Of a stretch of DNA of 64,000 bases, positions 1-10,600 are shown piece after piece. The translations under genes and the position numbers were made by a program. Under the pieces are notes generated by a model. The model was not told the origin of the DNA, made no database searches, and was given only the letters and a program-made list of their open reading frames with translations. Position 1 is the first letter of the stretch. Every line of letters starts with the position of its first letter. This DNA comes from Metridium senile (lineage: Eukaryota; Cnidaria; Anthozoa; Actiniaria; Metridiidae), in the NCBI GenBank assembly GCA_949775045.1, contig OX459105.1:1455368-1519367 (forward strand), in the 5' to 3' direction.

Positions 1-72
1 ACCACCACCATCATTGCCATTATCCCCACTACCATCATCATCATCATCTTATGTTTTTCTTCTTTCATCCAG

Positions 73-2697
73 GTCCTATCAACCATGATAGTTCATCTAC
101 CAATACTAAACAAACCATGTACTTATGGCCTCACTGGCATCACTATAGCAATCTTGTATCAAGTCTGCCTGACTAAGTATGGACTAGAAGATTTTATTAT
201 CAATGGTAGTAGTAATGATGGTGTACGACATGGTTTCATTGATGCTAATAGAGAAGGATTGTCATCATGTTTTGGATATTTAGCATTGTATTTCATGGGA
301 CTACAACTTGGACGATTCATATTTGCTAAAAGGTAAGTGGGACAACTGGAAAACTAGATAAATTTACGGTGTTTGCAAGCAAACATGTATAGCTCAGTTG
401 GTCAGCTTGCAGATTGGCAGGTTCTGAGTTTGATACCCAGAGGCTTTACATACTTGTTTCAACTTCTTTCCATTCTGTGTTGCTTTGAATAGCTTAAAAT
501 ACCAGCATGTAAAGAGCGTACTGTTGGCTTACTGGGAGACCAGCTTACTTTTATAGGACTTCCAAGGTTAAACATCTTACCAAGATCCATATAAGATAAT
601 GCAAGATCCTGGCATGATCCAGGCATGATCTTACAAGTTCTTAGCATGTAACCCTCAATCTGTAAGAACTTGCATGAACTTTCTTGAAAGTTTCTGCCAA
701 AATTTAATTAAGATCTTCCCAAGATCCTTCAAAAAAAAAATAACCTTTTATTAAAGGTTTTAATAAGATCTTGGATGATCTTACCAGATCTTAAGAAGAT
801 GCTCAACCTGGGTTACTGTAAAGGACTGTCATCAAATGATTACACACTAAAACTATATATTATAACAGGTTCCCATTTTAATCTGTATTTTCCAATTTAA
901 ATATGTACTTATGCAAATTTTGTTGATGTGTGCTAAACACACAGATCAACCAATCAGAGAAGATCACTTCAGAAATAATATACTCTGATAGGTTGATCTG
1001 TGTGTTTAGCACACATCAACACAATTTGCATAAGTACAGATTTAAATGGGAATGTACAGATTTAAATGGGAACCTGTTTTATATAATTTTCTGTCTCACA
1101 AAAGTTGTCTTTTCACAGAGATTCAGTAGACTCCTGGTTTGGAGCATTCTTCATCCTCCTCTTACTTGATATTGTGTTCTGGATATCAACTGTTACTTGT
1201 CGGTATTACGTCACTCCTGTCTCTAGACGAATGGCTAATCTAACATTTGTACTTTGGCAGGTAAAGTAAACAATGGTTTATGTAGACTAATATTGGTATA
1301 GACTATATCAGTGTTTCTTAGAAAACAAAATCTTGGAGTAAGAATGTACGATAACTAGTGGTTAAACTAGTGTGGACTGTGTCAGTGTTTCTAAGGAAAC
1401 AATTGGAGTAAAAATGTACGATAACTAGCGGTTAAACTAGTGTGGACTGAAAACAATTGGAGTAAAAATGTACGATGACTAGCGGTTAAACTAGTGTGGA
1501 CTGCGTCAGTGTTTCTAAGAAAACAATTGGAGTAAAAATGTACGCTAACTAGTGGTTGAACTAGTGTGGACTGTGTCAGTGTTTCTAGGGAAACAATTGG
1601 AGTAAAAATGTATGATAACTAGCGGTTAAACTAGTGTGGACTGTGTCAGTGTTTCTAGGGAAACAATTGGAGTAAAAATGTACGATAACTAGCGGTTAAA
1701 CTAGTGTGGACTGAAAACAATTGGAGTAAAAATGTACGATGACTAGCGGTTAAACTAGTGTGGACTGCGTCAGTGTTTCTAAGAAAACAATTGGAGTAAA
1801 AATGTACGCTAACTAGTGGTTGAACTAGTGTGGACTGTGTCAGTGTTTCTAGGGAAACAATTGGAGTAAAAATGTATGATAACTAGCGGTTAAACTAGTG
1901 TGGACTGTGTCAGTGTTTCTAGGGAAACAATTGGAGTAAAAATGTACGCTAACTAGCGGTTAAACTAGTGTGGACTGTGTCAGTGTTTCGAAGGAAACAA
2001 TTGGAGTAAAAATGTATGCTAACTAGCGATTAAACTAGTGTGAACTGCGTCAGTGTTTCTAAGAAAACAATTGGAGTAAAAATGTACGCTAACTAGTGGT
2101 TAAACTAGTGTGAACTACGTCAGTGTTTCTAAGAAAACAATTGGAGTAAAAATGTACGATAACTAGTGGTTAAACTAGTGTGGACTGAAAACAATTGGAG
2201 TAAAAATGTACGATGACTAACGGTTAAACTAATGTGAACTGCATCAGTGTTTCGAAGGAAACAATTGGAGTAAAAATGTACAATAACTAGCAGTAAACCT
2301 AATGTGGGTCATGTTACTAACATCATTCTCTCAATTTTAGATGGCTTACAACATACAACTTCTCGCTTGCTTCCTATTGGTTGATATAATTGTCACGACA
2401 ACCTTACCAAACCATTCTGAACCAGCTGGATGCGAAGTATGCTATACCAATACTAACTCGCTCACAAGAGAACCAATCAGACCTAAGCGTTGTGCTTGTT
2501 TGATTGCAGCAATCAATCGTAACCAACTTTTATACTTTCTAGTGGCTAATTTGTTAACTGGAGTAGTGAATTTCTCTGTGAAAACTTTGTTTAGTACTCC
2601 GAGTGAAAGTCTATGGATAATTAATAGTTATATGTTTGTTTTGAGTTTAGTGTTCGTGGTGTTGCATGTTTGTGATGTGACTGTGAAACTACATTAA
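73..2697 (+). CDS. PIGW: PIGW (GPI inositol acyltransferase), last three exons
   Basis: Exons 73-332, 1119-1260 and 2341-2697 (TGA/TAA-type stop included) join in phase to give the last 252 residues; the 5' part lies left of the window. PIGW/GWT1 is a multipass ER membrane enzyme that adds an acyl chain to the inositol of GlcN-PI during GPI-anchor synthesis. Family signatures seen: SSNDGVRHGFIDANREGLSS followed by a hydrophobic helix in the first exon, DSVDSWFGAFFILLLLD in the second, and AINRNQLLYFLVANLLTGVV near the C-terminus, the most conserved end of the family. Splice sites are canonical (ag/gtaagt, cag/gtaaag, tttag). Phase at 332/1119 is two bases plus one; the 1260/2341 junction is phase 0. 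The second intron is nearly all 70-bp minisatellite. The ATG at 85 is internal, since the frame is open from the acceptor at 73. Converges with TTC39. Family assignment is from recalled motifs. Confidence 0.9.
383..525 (+). mobile_element. tRNA-derived SINE, family 2, copy 1
   Basis: An A-box-like segment (TATAGCTCAGTTGGTCAG) and a B-box-like segment (GAGTTTGATACCC) are followed by a body containing CTTTCCATTCTGTGT and GAATAGCTTAAAATACC. The same body follows tRNA-like boxes on the minus strand near 30215-30392, so this is a dispersed SINE and not a tRNA gene. It lies in the first visible PIGW intron. Confidence 0.65.
865..1077. mobile_element. Foldback MITE, family A, copy 1
   Basis: A 213-bp near-palindrome begins ACAGGTTCCCATTT and ends AAATGGGAACCTGT, with internal arms GTGTGCTAAACACACAGATC and its complement. 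A second copy lies at 34138-34352 in a KDM4 intron. It is non-coding and sits in the PIGW intron between 332 and 1119. The target-site duplication is not clear. Confidence 0.85.
1299..2306. repeat. 70-bp minisatellite in PIGW intron
   Basis: About 14 units of roughly 70 bp, for example starting at 1507 and 1577. The unit contains AACTAGCGGTTAAACTAGTG, CAGTGTTTCTAAG and AACAATTGGAGTAAAAATGT. Several units lack the CAGTGTTTCTAAG segment and are about 54 bp long. Groups of units repeat in the same order, which points to block duplication. It fills the intron between 1260 and 2341 and shares a core with the 95-bp array at 37425-38015. Confidence 0.92.
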
Positions 2698-2729
2698 ATT
2701 ACAGCAGCTATAGCTTTGATTATAGTAAA

Positions 2730-2962
2730 ACTAATTAGTCAAAGAGTAGAGACAAAACCTGTGGTATATTTATTGTTTGTTGATACATGCATTCCTTGCC
2801 TTACCATGGGCTGTGTTGATTGTAGGTAAATTAGTCAAAGAGTAGAGACAAAACCTGTGGCATTTTTATTGTTTGTTGACACATGCATGAATTCTTTGTC
2901 TTACCATGGGCTTTGTTGATTGTAGGTAAATTAGTCAAAGAGTAGAGACAAACCTGTGATAT
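2730..2962. repeat. Short tandem repeat (~98 bp, 2.3 copies) in PIGW 3' region
   Basis: The phrase ATTAGTCAAAGAGTAGAGAC recurs at about 2734, 2829 and 2931, with TTACCATGGGCT between copies. It lies just after the PIGW stop and is probably in its 3' UTR. No canonical AATAAA is seen between the stop and the following 53-bp array. The stretch 2963-3344 shows no gene. Confidence 0.8.
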
Positions 2963-3344
2963 TTTCTTTATTTCTTCTTCAAGTGTGTGTTTTCTTTATT
3001 TGAGCTATTATAAGCTAGTTAAAAATCCCTTCACATGAAACAGATATGGTATAGAATTACATTGTATTTTTGAATACTTAAATAGTATGCTAATTCTATC
3101 GCTATCTATTGTTAATTAGCACTATTTAGTACTACTTGTTTCACAGCCTGGTATATTATTTGCACTCTCCTGTTTTGCAATTGTGTTTGCTATACATGCT
3201 TTACAAGCAATAAGATACCAATGTACATTTCTGTGATAACTTAATTATATGTGGTAATTTAGAGAATATTAAAATTCAACATTTAAAAAAATTCAATTCT
3301 TGTTTCTTTAAATATGCGTATATAAATACATGTATGTACAAATA

Positions 3345-4530
3345 CTTGTTTAACTCTTAATAAAACCTATAGAGTTTATCCTGGGTTAGTACTAATCCTG
3401 GTTTAACTCTTAATAAAACCTATAGAGTTAATCCTGGGTTAGTGTGTATCCTGGTTTAACTATTAATAAAACCTATAGAGTTAATCCCGGGTTAGTGCAA
3501 ATCCTGGTTTAACTCTTGATAAAACCTATAGAGTTAATCCTGGGTTAGTGCTAATCCTGGTTTAACTATTAATAAAACCTATAGAGTTAATCCTGAATTA
3601 GTGTGTATCATGGTTTAACTATTAATAAAACCTATAGAGTTAATCCTGGGTTAGTGCTAATCCTGGTTTAACTATTAATAAAACCTATAGAGTTAATCCT
3701 GGGTTAGTGCTAATCCTGGTTTAACTCTTAATAAAACCTATAGAGTTAATCCTGGGTTAGTGCTAATCCTGGTTTAACTATTAATAAAACCTATAGAGTT
3801 AATCCTGGGTTAGTGCTAATCCTGGTTTAACTCTTAATAAAACCTATAGAGTTGATCCTGGGTTAGTGCTAATCCTGGTTTAACTATTAATAAAACCTAT
3901 AGAGTTAATCCTGGGTTAGTGCTAATCCTGGTTTAACTATTAATAAAACCTATAGAGTTAATCCTGGGTTAGTGCTAATCCTGGTTTAACTATTAATAAA
4001 ACCTATAGAGTTAATCCTTGGTTAGTGTGTATCCTGGTTTAACTATTAATAAAACCTATAGAGTTAATCCTGGTTTAACTCTTAATAAAACCTATAGAGT
4101 TAATCCATGGTTAGTGCTAATCCTGGTTTAACTCATGATAACACCTATAGAGTTAATCCTGGGTTAGTGCTAATCCTGGTTTAACTCTTGATAAAACCTA
4201 TAGAGTTAATCCTGGGTTAGTGCTAATCATGGTTTAACTCTTAATAAAACCTATGGAGTTAATCCTTGGTTAGTGTGTATCCTGGTTTAACTATTAATAA
4301 AACCTATGGAGTTAATCCTTGGTTTGTGCTAATCCTGGTTTAACTATTAATAAAACCTATAGAGTTAATCCTTGGTTAGTGCTAATCCTGGTTTAACTCT
4401 TAATAAAACCTATGGAGTTAATCCTGGGTTAGTGCTAATCCTGGTTTATTCAATAAAACCTATCGAGTTAATCCTGGGTTAGTGCTAATTCTGGTTTACC
4501 TCTTAATGAAACCTATGGAGTTAATCCTGA
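3345..4530. repeat. 53-bp minisatellite carrying AATAAA in most units
   Basis: About 23 head-to-tail units of 53 bp, containing TTAATAAAACCTATAGAGTT and AATCCTGGGTTAGTGCTAAT. Most units contain AATAAA on the + strand. The array lies between the 3' ends of the convergent genes PIGW and TTC39. One unit near 4045-4080 is shortened. Changes between units are few (GATAAA, AATGAA, ATGGAG variants). Confidence 0.93.
4445..4450 (-). promoter_or_regulatory. Candidate polyadenylation signal for TTC39
   Basis: TTTATT on the + strand reads AATAAA on the minus strand, about 185 bases after the TTC39 stop codon. It arises from a variant unit at the end of the 53-bp array (CTGGTTTATTCAATAAAACC). Position fits a 3' UTR end, but there is no transcript evidence. 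Confidence 0.45.
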
Positions 4531-4632
4531 GTCATTGCTGGTAATAATAGTTTAACTCCTAATTAATGCAGCCATATCGAGAGTTATAATATTTAAAAAG
4601 AATTGGAATAGATAAACTATTGAATGTTGTGA

Positions 4633-7600
4633 TCATAATGCCGTCTCATGGTAAACTGGAAGAGGCTGTGACCCATTGTGTTGAGAGGAACTCTGGGAAA
4701 CTTTGGGATCTTTTCCTTTGCCCAGTTTTTGTGACACTTTTTTGTGTGATGAATTCTGGGATGGCTTGGGTTCTTTTCCTTTATGTTTAGATGATGATTT
4801 TTTGTGTTGTGAGGAATTGTGGGAAATGTGGGGTTCTTCACCATGAGTGATAAAGTTGTTATTTTTTCTCGAAGATTCCCCACGGCTTTTAGAGGGTCCA
4901 TCAACAACATGATTGACAGGTAGGGTGGGGTCTGCACCACGCTCGGTACAAGCATCCTCAAATGCATCCTCTTCCCCCTCAGATGCGGTATTATAGTTAG
5001 ATTGTTCATCAGAGTCATCAGATTCCATATCACTTAGTGTATCAGCACTTGTTGCAGTATTGCTGTTTGTTGATTTGGCTAATTTCTTGGCTCTTTTACG
5101 CTCTTTTTCTATCTTCTTCAGTTTGCATAAACCAGCATGGATACGGAAATGAAGTCTGCTTTCCAAGAAATACCCTTGATATTCATGACTGTGGACAAAA
5201 AATAATAAACACATATGTCAAAAAGGTTGTCCAAGTTGATAGATCATTTTAAGATGGAAAGGAATTATAGGCATACACCTATTTCAAAAAGGTTGTCTTA
5301 GGCTATAGGTCATTCCAAGATAGAAAGGAGTTATAGGCAAACACCTATTTCAAAAAGGTTGTCCAAGCCGATGGGTCATTCCAAGACGGAAAGGAATTAT
5401 AGGCATACACTTATTTCAAAAAGATTGTCCAAGGCGATAGGTCATTCCAAGATGGAAAGGAATTATAGGCATACACCTATTTCAAAAAGGTTGTCCAAGG
5501 CGATAGGTCATTCCAAGACAGAAAGGAATTATAGGCATACACCTATTTCAAAAAGGTTGTCCAAGGCGATAGGTCATTCCAAGACAGAAAGGAATTATAG
5601 GCATACACCTATTTCAAAAAGGTTGTCCAAGGCGATAGGTCATTCCAAGATGGAAAGGAATTATAGGCATACACTTATTTCAAAAAGGTTGTCCAAGGCG
5701 ATAGGTCATTCCAAGATAGCAAGGAATTATAGGCATGCACCCATTTCAAAAAGGTTGTCCAAGGCGATAGGTCATTCTAAGATAGCAAGGAATTATAGGC
5801 ATACACTTATTTCAAAAAGGTTGTCCAAGGCGATAGGTCATTCCAAGACAGAAAGGAATTATAGGCATACACCTATTTCAAAAAGGTTGTCCAAGGCGAT
5901 AGGTCATTCCAAGATAGCAAGGAATTATAGGCATGCACCCATTTCAATAAGGTTGTACAAGGCGATAGGTCATTCCAAGATAGCAAGGAATTATAGGCAT
6001 ACACCTATTTCAAAAAGGTTGTCCAAGGCGATAGGTCATTCCAAGATAGCAAGGAATTATAGACATACACCCATTTCAAAAAGGTTGTCCAAGCCGGTAG
6101 GTCATTCTAAGATAGCAAGGAATTATAGGCATGCACCCATTTCAAAAAGGTTGTCCAAGGCGATAGGTCATTCCAAGATAGCAAGGAATTATAGACATAC
6201 ACCCATTTCAAAAAGGTTGTCCAAGCCGGTAGGTCATTCTAAGATAGCAAGGAATTATAGGCATGCACCCATTTCAATAAGGTTGTCCAAGGTGATAGGT
6301 CATTCCAAGATAGCAAGGAATTATAGGCATACACCTATTTCAATAAGGTTGTCCAAGGCGATAGGTCATTCCAAGATAGCAAGGAATTATAGGCATGCAC
6401 CCATTTCAAAAAGGTTGTCCAAGGCGATAGGTCATTCCAAGATAGCAAGGAATTATAGACATACACCCATTTCAAAAAGGTTGTCCAAGCCGGTAGGTCA
6501 TTCTAAGATAGCAAGGAATTATAGGCATGCACCCATTTCAATAAGGTTGTCCAAGGCGATAGGTCATTCCAAGATAGCAAGGAATTATAGGCATACACCT
6601 ATTTCAAAAAGGTTGTCCAAGGCGATAGGTCATTCCAAGATAGCAAGGAATTATAGGCATGCACCCATTTCAATAAGGTTGTCCAAGGCGATAGGTCATT
6701 CCAAGATAGCAAGGAATTATAGGCATGCACCCATTTCAAAAAGGTTGTCCAAGGCGATAGGTCATTCCAAGATAGCAAGGAATTATAGACATACACCCAT
6801 TTCAAAAAGGTTGTCCAAGGCGATAGGTCATTCCAAGATAGCAAGGAATTATAGACATGCACCCATTTCAATAAGGCTGTCCAAGGTGATAGGTCATTCC
6901 AAGATAGCAAGGAATTATAGGCATACACCTATTTCAAAAAGGTTGTTCAAGACGATAGGTCATTCCAAGATAGCAAGGAATTATAGACATGCACCTATTT
7001 CAATAAGGTTGTCCAAGGCGATAGGTCATTCCAAGATAGCAAGGAATTATAGACATGCACCTATTTCAATAAGGTTGTCCAAGGTGATAGGTCATTCCAA
7101 GATAGCAAGGAATTATAGACATGCACCTATTTCAATAAGGTTGTCCAAGGTGATAGGTCATTCCAAGATAGCAAGGAATTATAGACATGCACCTATTTCA
7201 ATAAGGTTGTCCAAGGTGATAGGTCATTCCAAGATAGCAAGGAATTATAGGCATACACCTATTTCAAAAAGGTTGTTCAAGACGATAGGTCATTCCAAGA
7301 TAGCAAGGAATTATAGACATGCACCTATTTCAATAAGGTTGTCCAAGGCGATAGGTCATTCCAAGATAGCAAGGAATTATAGACATGCACCTATTTCAAT
7401 AAGGTTGTCCAAGGTGATAGGTCATTCCAAGATAGCAAGGAATTATAGACATGCACCTATTTCAATAAGGTTGTCCAAGGTGATAGGTCATTCCAAGATA
7501 GCAAGGAATTATAGACATGCACCTATTTCAATAAGGTTGTCCAAGGTGATAGGTCATTCCAAGATAGCAAGGAATTATAGACATGCACCTATTTCAAAAA

Positions 7601-10600
7601 GGTTGTCCAAGGCGATAGGTCATTCCAAGATAGCAAGGAATTATAGGCATGCACCCATTTCAATAAGGTTGTCCAAGGCGATAGGTCATTCCAAGATAGC
7701 AAGGAATTATAGGCATGCACCCATTTCAAAAAGGTTGTCCAAGGCGATAGGTCATTCCAAGATAGCAAGGAATTATAGACATACACCCATTTCAAAAAGG
7801 TTGTCCAAGGCGATAGGTCATTCCAAGATAGCAAGGAATTATAGACATGCACCCATTTCAATAAGGCTGTCCAAGGTGATAGGTCATTCCAAGATAGCAA
7901 GGAATTATAGGCATACACCTATTTCAAAAAGGTTGTTCAAGACGATAGGTCATTCCAAGATAGCAAGGAATTATAGACATGCACCTATTTCAATAAGGTT
8001 GTCCAAGGCGATAGGTCATTCCAAGATAGCAAGGAATTATAGACATGCACCTATTTCAATAAGGTTGTCCAAGGTGATAGGTCATTCCAAGATAGCAAGG
8101 AATTATAGACATGCACCTATTTCAATAAGGTTGTCCAAGGTGATAGGTCATTCCAAGATAGCAAGGAATTATAGACATGCACCTATTTCAATAAGGTTGT
8201 CCAAGGTGATAGGTCATTCCAAGATAGCAAGGAATTATAGGCATACACCTATTTCAAAAAGGTTGTTCAAGACGATAGGTCATTCCAAGATAGCAAGGAA
8301 TTATAGACATGCACCTATTTCAATAAGGTTGTCCAAGGCGATAGGTCATTCCAAGATAGCAAGGAATTATAGACATGCACCTATTTCAATAAGGTTGTCC
8401 AAGGTGATAGGTCATTCCAAGATAGCAAGGAATTATAGACATGCACCTATTTCAATAAGGTTGTCCAAGGTGATAGGTCATTCCAAGATAGCAAGGAATT
8501 ATAGACATGCACCTATTTCAATAAGGTTGTCCAAGGTGATAGGTCATTCCAAGATAGCAAGGAATTATAGACATGCACCTATTTCAATAAGGTTGTCCAA
8601 GGTGATAGGTCATTCCAAGATAGCAAGGAATTATAGACATGCACCCATTTCAAAAAGGTTGTCCAAGGTGATAGGTCATTCCAAGATAGCAAGGAATTAT
8701 AGGCATGCACCCATTTCAAAAAGGTTGTCCAAGGCGATAGGTCATTCCAAGACGGAAAGGAATTATAGGCAAACACCTATTTCAAAAAGGTTGTCCAAGC
8801 CGATAGGTCATTCCAAGACGGAAAGGAATTATAGGCATACACCTATTTCAAAAAGGTTGTCCAAGGTGATAGGTAATTCCAAGATAGGCATGCACCCATT
8901 TCAAAAAGGTTGTTTGAGGCAATATATGTTATTCCATGATGGGAGGGGATTATTTCAGAATGGTTGTCCAAGGCAATAGGTCTTTATGGGGCTTTCATGT
9001 ATTAGTGTATTAGGGGGGTCGGCAAAATCACCTGTTGTCTTTTCAAAATATTACCCAACTCCGGCCCCCTTCCTAGTTAGCGAAAATATCATAACCCCCC
9101 TATATTTGGTCCAGTCTTTACTAAACCCCTATAATAGCACAGCATACAACAACCCCCCACCCCTATATTGTTTCCAAAAATAATGTGACCCCCCCCTCAA
9201 TATTGCCGACCACCCCCTCATACACTAATAAAGGAAAGCCCCCTTAGATCATCTCTAGAGGGAAAAGCTGACAATATCAATGTCAAAGCTTACCTTGCTG
9301 TTTTAAGGTATCGCTTGGCCTGTGCATATTTGCCTTGATCCAGAAATAGAAATCCTACTTCAGCACATGCAAAGGCTCCAAAGTGTTTGTCCAGAACAGT
9401 GTCTTTGCCCCTGAAACAATGATTATCATGATATTCATTATATCATAGAAAAAGCTATTTGATCTATTTAGCTTGTTTACAATGATGGTATTTCGGAAAT
9501 AATGATGATTAATGATGATAATGATGATGATGATAATGATGATGGTGGTAATGATGATGGTGATGGTGATGATAATGATAATGGTGATGGTAATGATGAT
9601 GGTGGGGATGGTAATGATGATAGTGATGATAATGGTGATGGTAATGATGTTGATAATGATGATGGTCATGGTAATGATGATAATAATGGGGATGATGACA
9701 ATGGGGATGATGATGATGATGTTGATGATGAATATATTATAATGATGGTGATGACTATTAATATAAGGATTGATAAGGATGATTATAATGATTGTGATGA
9801 TGATGATGGTTAATTATAATGATTGTGATGATGATAATGATTATAATAATTGTGATGATGATGATGATGATGATGATGACTATAAAAATTGTGATGATGA
9901 TCATGGCAATGAGGATCAGATTATGACAGGCATAATAATGATAATGAATTCCACATTCCTACCGTTCAACAGCTGCTAGCAATGATTGTAATGCTTTGTC
10001 TGTCTCTTTGATACACTGATAACACATCCCTTCTAGGATTTTACCCAGGCACCAATCATCTACATAATACTTTTCATCTAGAAAATCATTAAATCAGATA
10101 TTAATAATGATGAAAAGAACAATACAAATATACAGTCTGTAGTACAGTGATACTGATGATAATGATTAAATGATGATAATTATGATGATGATGACAATGA
10201 TGATGATCACAATGATGATGATCACAATGATTATAAATGATCACAATGATGATGACAATAATTATGATGACAATGGTTATGATGACAATTATGATGATGA
10301 TAATGATGATGATGACAATGATGATGATGACAATGATGATGATGACAATGATTATGATGGTGATGATTAGGATTAGGATGATGATTATGATTATGATGAT
10401 GATTATGATGACAATGATTATGATGATGATGACAATGATGATGATGACAATGATTATGATGGTGATGATTAGGATTAGGATGATGATTATGATGATGATT
10501 ATGATGACAATGATTATGATTATGATGACAATGATGATGATGACAATGATGATGATGACAATGATTATGATGGTGATGATTAGGATTAGGATGATGATTA

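Noticed and set aside
383..450. tRNA gene
   Set aside because: The A- and B-box-like parts do not give a full cloverleaf, and the flanking body recurs at 30215-30392, so it is a SINE.
5359..8979. 1206-codon open frame as a protein-coding gene
   Set aside because: It is the translation of a 66-bp minisatellite, open on both strands by unit length, inside an intron of a well-defined gene on the other strand.
9502..9813. Asp-rich and Met-rich frames in GAT/ATC arrays (also at 10101-10746, 27995-28354, 31210-31764, 34846-35239, 35484-36263, 42209-42818, 44290-44962, 52629-53492, 63166-63996)
   Set aside because: All are translations of trinucleotide microsatellites; no gene structure.
10355..10590. 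Telomere-like TTAGG repeats
   Set aside because: Only isolated GATTAGGATTAGGA pieces inside a GAT array; no run of TTAGGG or TTAGG.
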